Assembly (NCBI RefSeq): GCF_014842995.1 | Contig: NZ_JACYXL010000013.1 | Location: 1 to 64,000, forward strand | Length of the DNA: 64,000 nt | From: Rhodanobacter sp. 7MK24 | GTDB taxonomy: Bacteria; Pseudomonadota; Gammaproteobacteria; Xanthomonadales; Rhodanobacteraceae | Direction of reading: 5' to 3' | The notes under the pieces: model-generated | What the model was told of the DNA's origin: nothing | Database searches by the model: none | Seen by the model: only the letters and a program-made list of their open reading frames with translations | Program-made: the position numbers and the translations under genes | Shown here: positions 63,363 to 64,000 of the stretch, piece after piece | Layout: every line of letters begins with the position of its first letter | How positions within the stretch are numbered: position 1 is the first letter of the stretch

Positions 63363-64000
63363 ATGCTTCATCCCAACCGCTATGACGTGATCGTGATCGG
63401 CGGCGGCCATGCCGGCACCGAGGCTGCGCTGGCGTCCGCCCGTTGTGGCGCACGCACCCTGCTGCTCAGCCACAGCATCGAAACCGTGGGTGCGATGAGT
63501 TGCAACCCGGCCATCGGCGGCATCGGCAAGGGACACCTGGTGAAGGAGATCGACGCGCTGGGCGGCACGATGGCGCACGCGGCGGACATGGCCGGCATCC
63601 AGTGGCGCACGCTCAATGCCTCCAAGGGGCCGGCGGTACGCGCCACGCGCTGCCAGGCCGACCGTGCCCTATACCGTGCCGCAATTCGTCACATTGTGGA
63701 AAGCGAGCCCAACCTCGACCTGTTCCAGCAGGCGGTGGACGACCTGATCGTGGAGGGCGGCCGCGCCGTGGGCGTGGTGACGCAAATGGGCGTTTCCTTC
63801 CGCGCCAGGTCGATTGTGCTCACCGCGGGCACCTTCCTCGGCGGCAAGATCCATATCGGCCCCGCGCAGTACGCAGGCGGCCGCGCTGGCGACCCGCCCG
63901 CCAGTGCCCTGGCGGTCCGGCTGCGCGAGCTGCCACTGGCAGCCGATCGACTCAAGACCGGCACCCCTCCGCGCATCGATCGTCGCAGCATCGATTTCAG
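63363..64000 (+). CDS. mnmG: tRNA uridine-5-carboxymethylaminomethyl synthase MnmG, 5' part
   Basis: The first 212 residues are present; the gene runs off the window. The FAD-binding start [20 protein letters not shown] and the family blocks [49 protein letters not shown] and [10 protein letters not shown] are unmistakable. With MnmE it modifies wobble uridines in several tRNAs. The start is the ATG before LHPNRYDV. Confidence 0.96.
   Translation, partial: MLHPNRYDVIVIGGGHAGTEAALASARCGARTLLLSHSIETVGAMSCNPAIGGIGKGHLVKEIDALGGTMAHAADMAGIQWRTLNASKGPAVRATRCQADRALYRAAIRHIVESEPNLDLFQQAVDDLIVEGGRAVGVVTQMGVSFRARSIVLTAGTFLGGKIHIGPAQYAGGRAGDPPASALAVRLRELPLAADRLKTGTPPRIDRRSIDF

Overview
The window comes from a GC-rich gammaproteobacterium, most likely of the order Xanthomonadales and probably the Rhodanobacteraceae (Dyella, Luteibacter or Rhodanobacter-like). 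This placement is an inference. It rests on high GC3 coding, an AlgZ/AlgR-type LytS/LytTR pair, an S46 dipeptidyl peptidase, a TonB receptor next to a TPR-sulfotransferase, an E. coli-type PssA, and Xanthomonadales-style dispersed palindromic repeats. Almost all of the window is ordinary chromosome with tight, often ATGA-overlapping operons.

Layout. 1-5.4 kb is an accessory patch. It holds the 5' end of an IS3-type transposase, an Rhs/YD-repeat protein with an AT-richer variable tail, a 51-residue membrane ORF 3 nt behind the rhs stop, and a frameshifted gene remnant. 5.5-9.3 kb encodes a secreted di-haem peroxidase and a phospholipase C-like lipoprotein. 9.8-16.4 kb has a DUF5690 transporter, a dispersed repeat, a TPR-sulfotransferase and a TonB-dependent receptor. 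16.9-24.6 kb is a C-P lyase locus: phnGHIJKLM on the minus strand, diverging from phnF, a DUF1045 gene and phnN across a palindromic operator. It has no phnCDE transporter and no phnP. The DUF1045 protein shows two HxT motifs of 2H phosphoesterases and could fill the PhnP step.

24.6-35.1 kb holds small genes (TfoX-like, DUF1304), ubiA, a secreted HExxH protein, comF, and the biotin genes bioB, bioF, bioH and bioC. trhO is coupled to bioH, and a second copy of the dispersed repeat lies between bioB and bioF. 35.1-42.4 kb has pssA, an AT-rich OmpA-like gene, and a MarR-controlled AaeXAB-like efflux operon with its own outer-membrane channel. 42.5-48.3 kb has an S46 peptidase, a DUF4156 lipoprotein and an M16 peptidase. 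48.5-49 kb has two tandem paralogous small membrane peptides. 49-54.4 kb has trmL-ubiJ-ubiB, truC and the algR/algZ pair. 54.4-64 kb has an NTF2-like secreted protein, tag, an EamA transporter, a sterol-desaturase-family enzyme, a PLP dehydratase coupled to an aldose epimerase, pepN, a candidate structured small RNA, and the start of mnmG.

The most interesting items are the rhs tail plus its 51-residue neighbour, the DUF1045 enzyme in the phn locus, the tandem membrane peptides, and the hairpin RNA candidate upstream of mnmG. No tRNA, rRNA or CRISPR array was seen.
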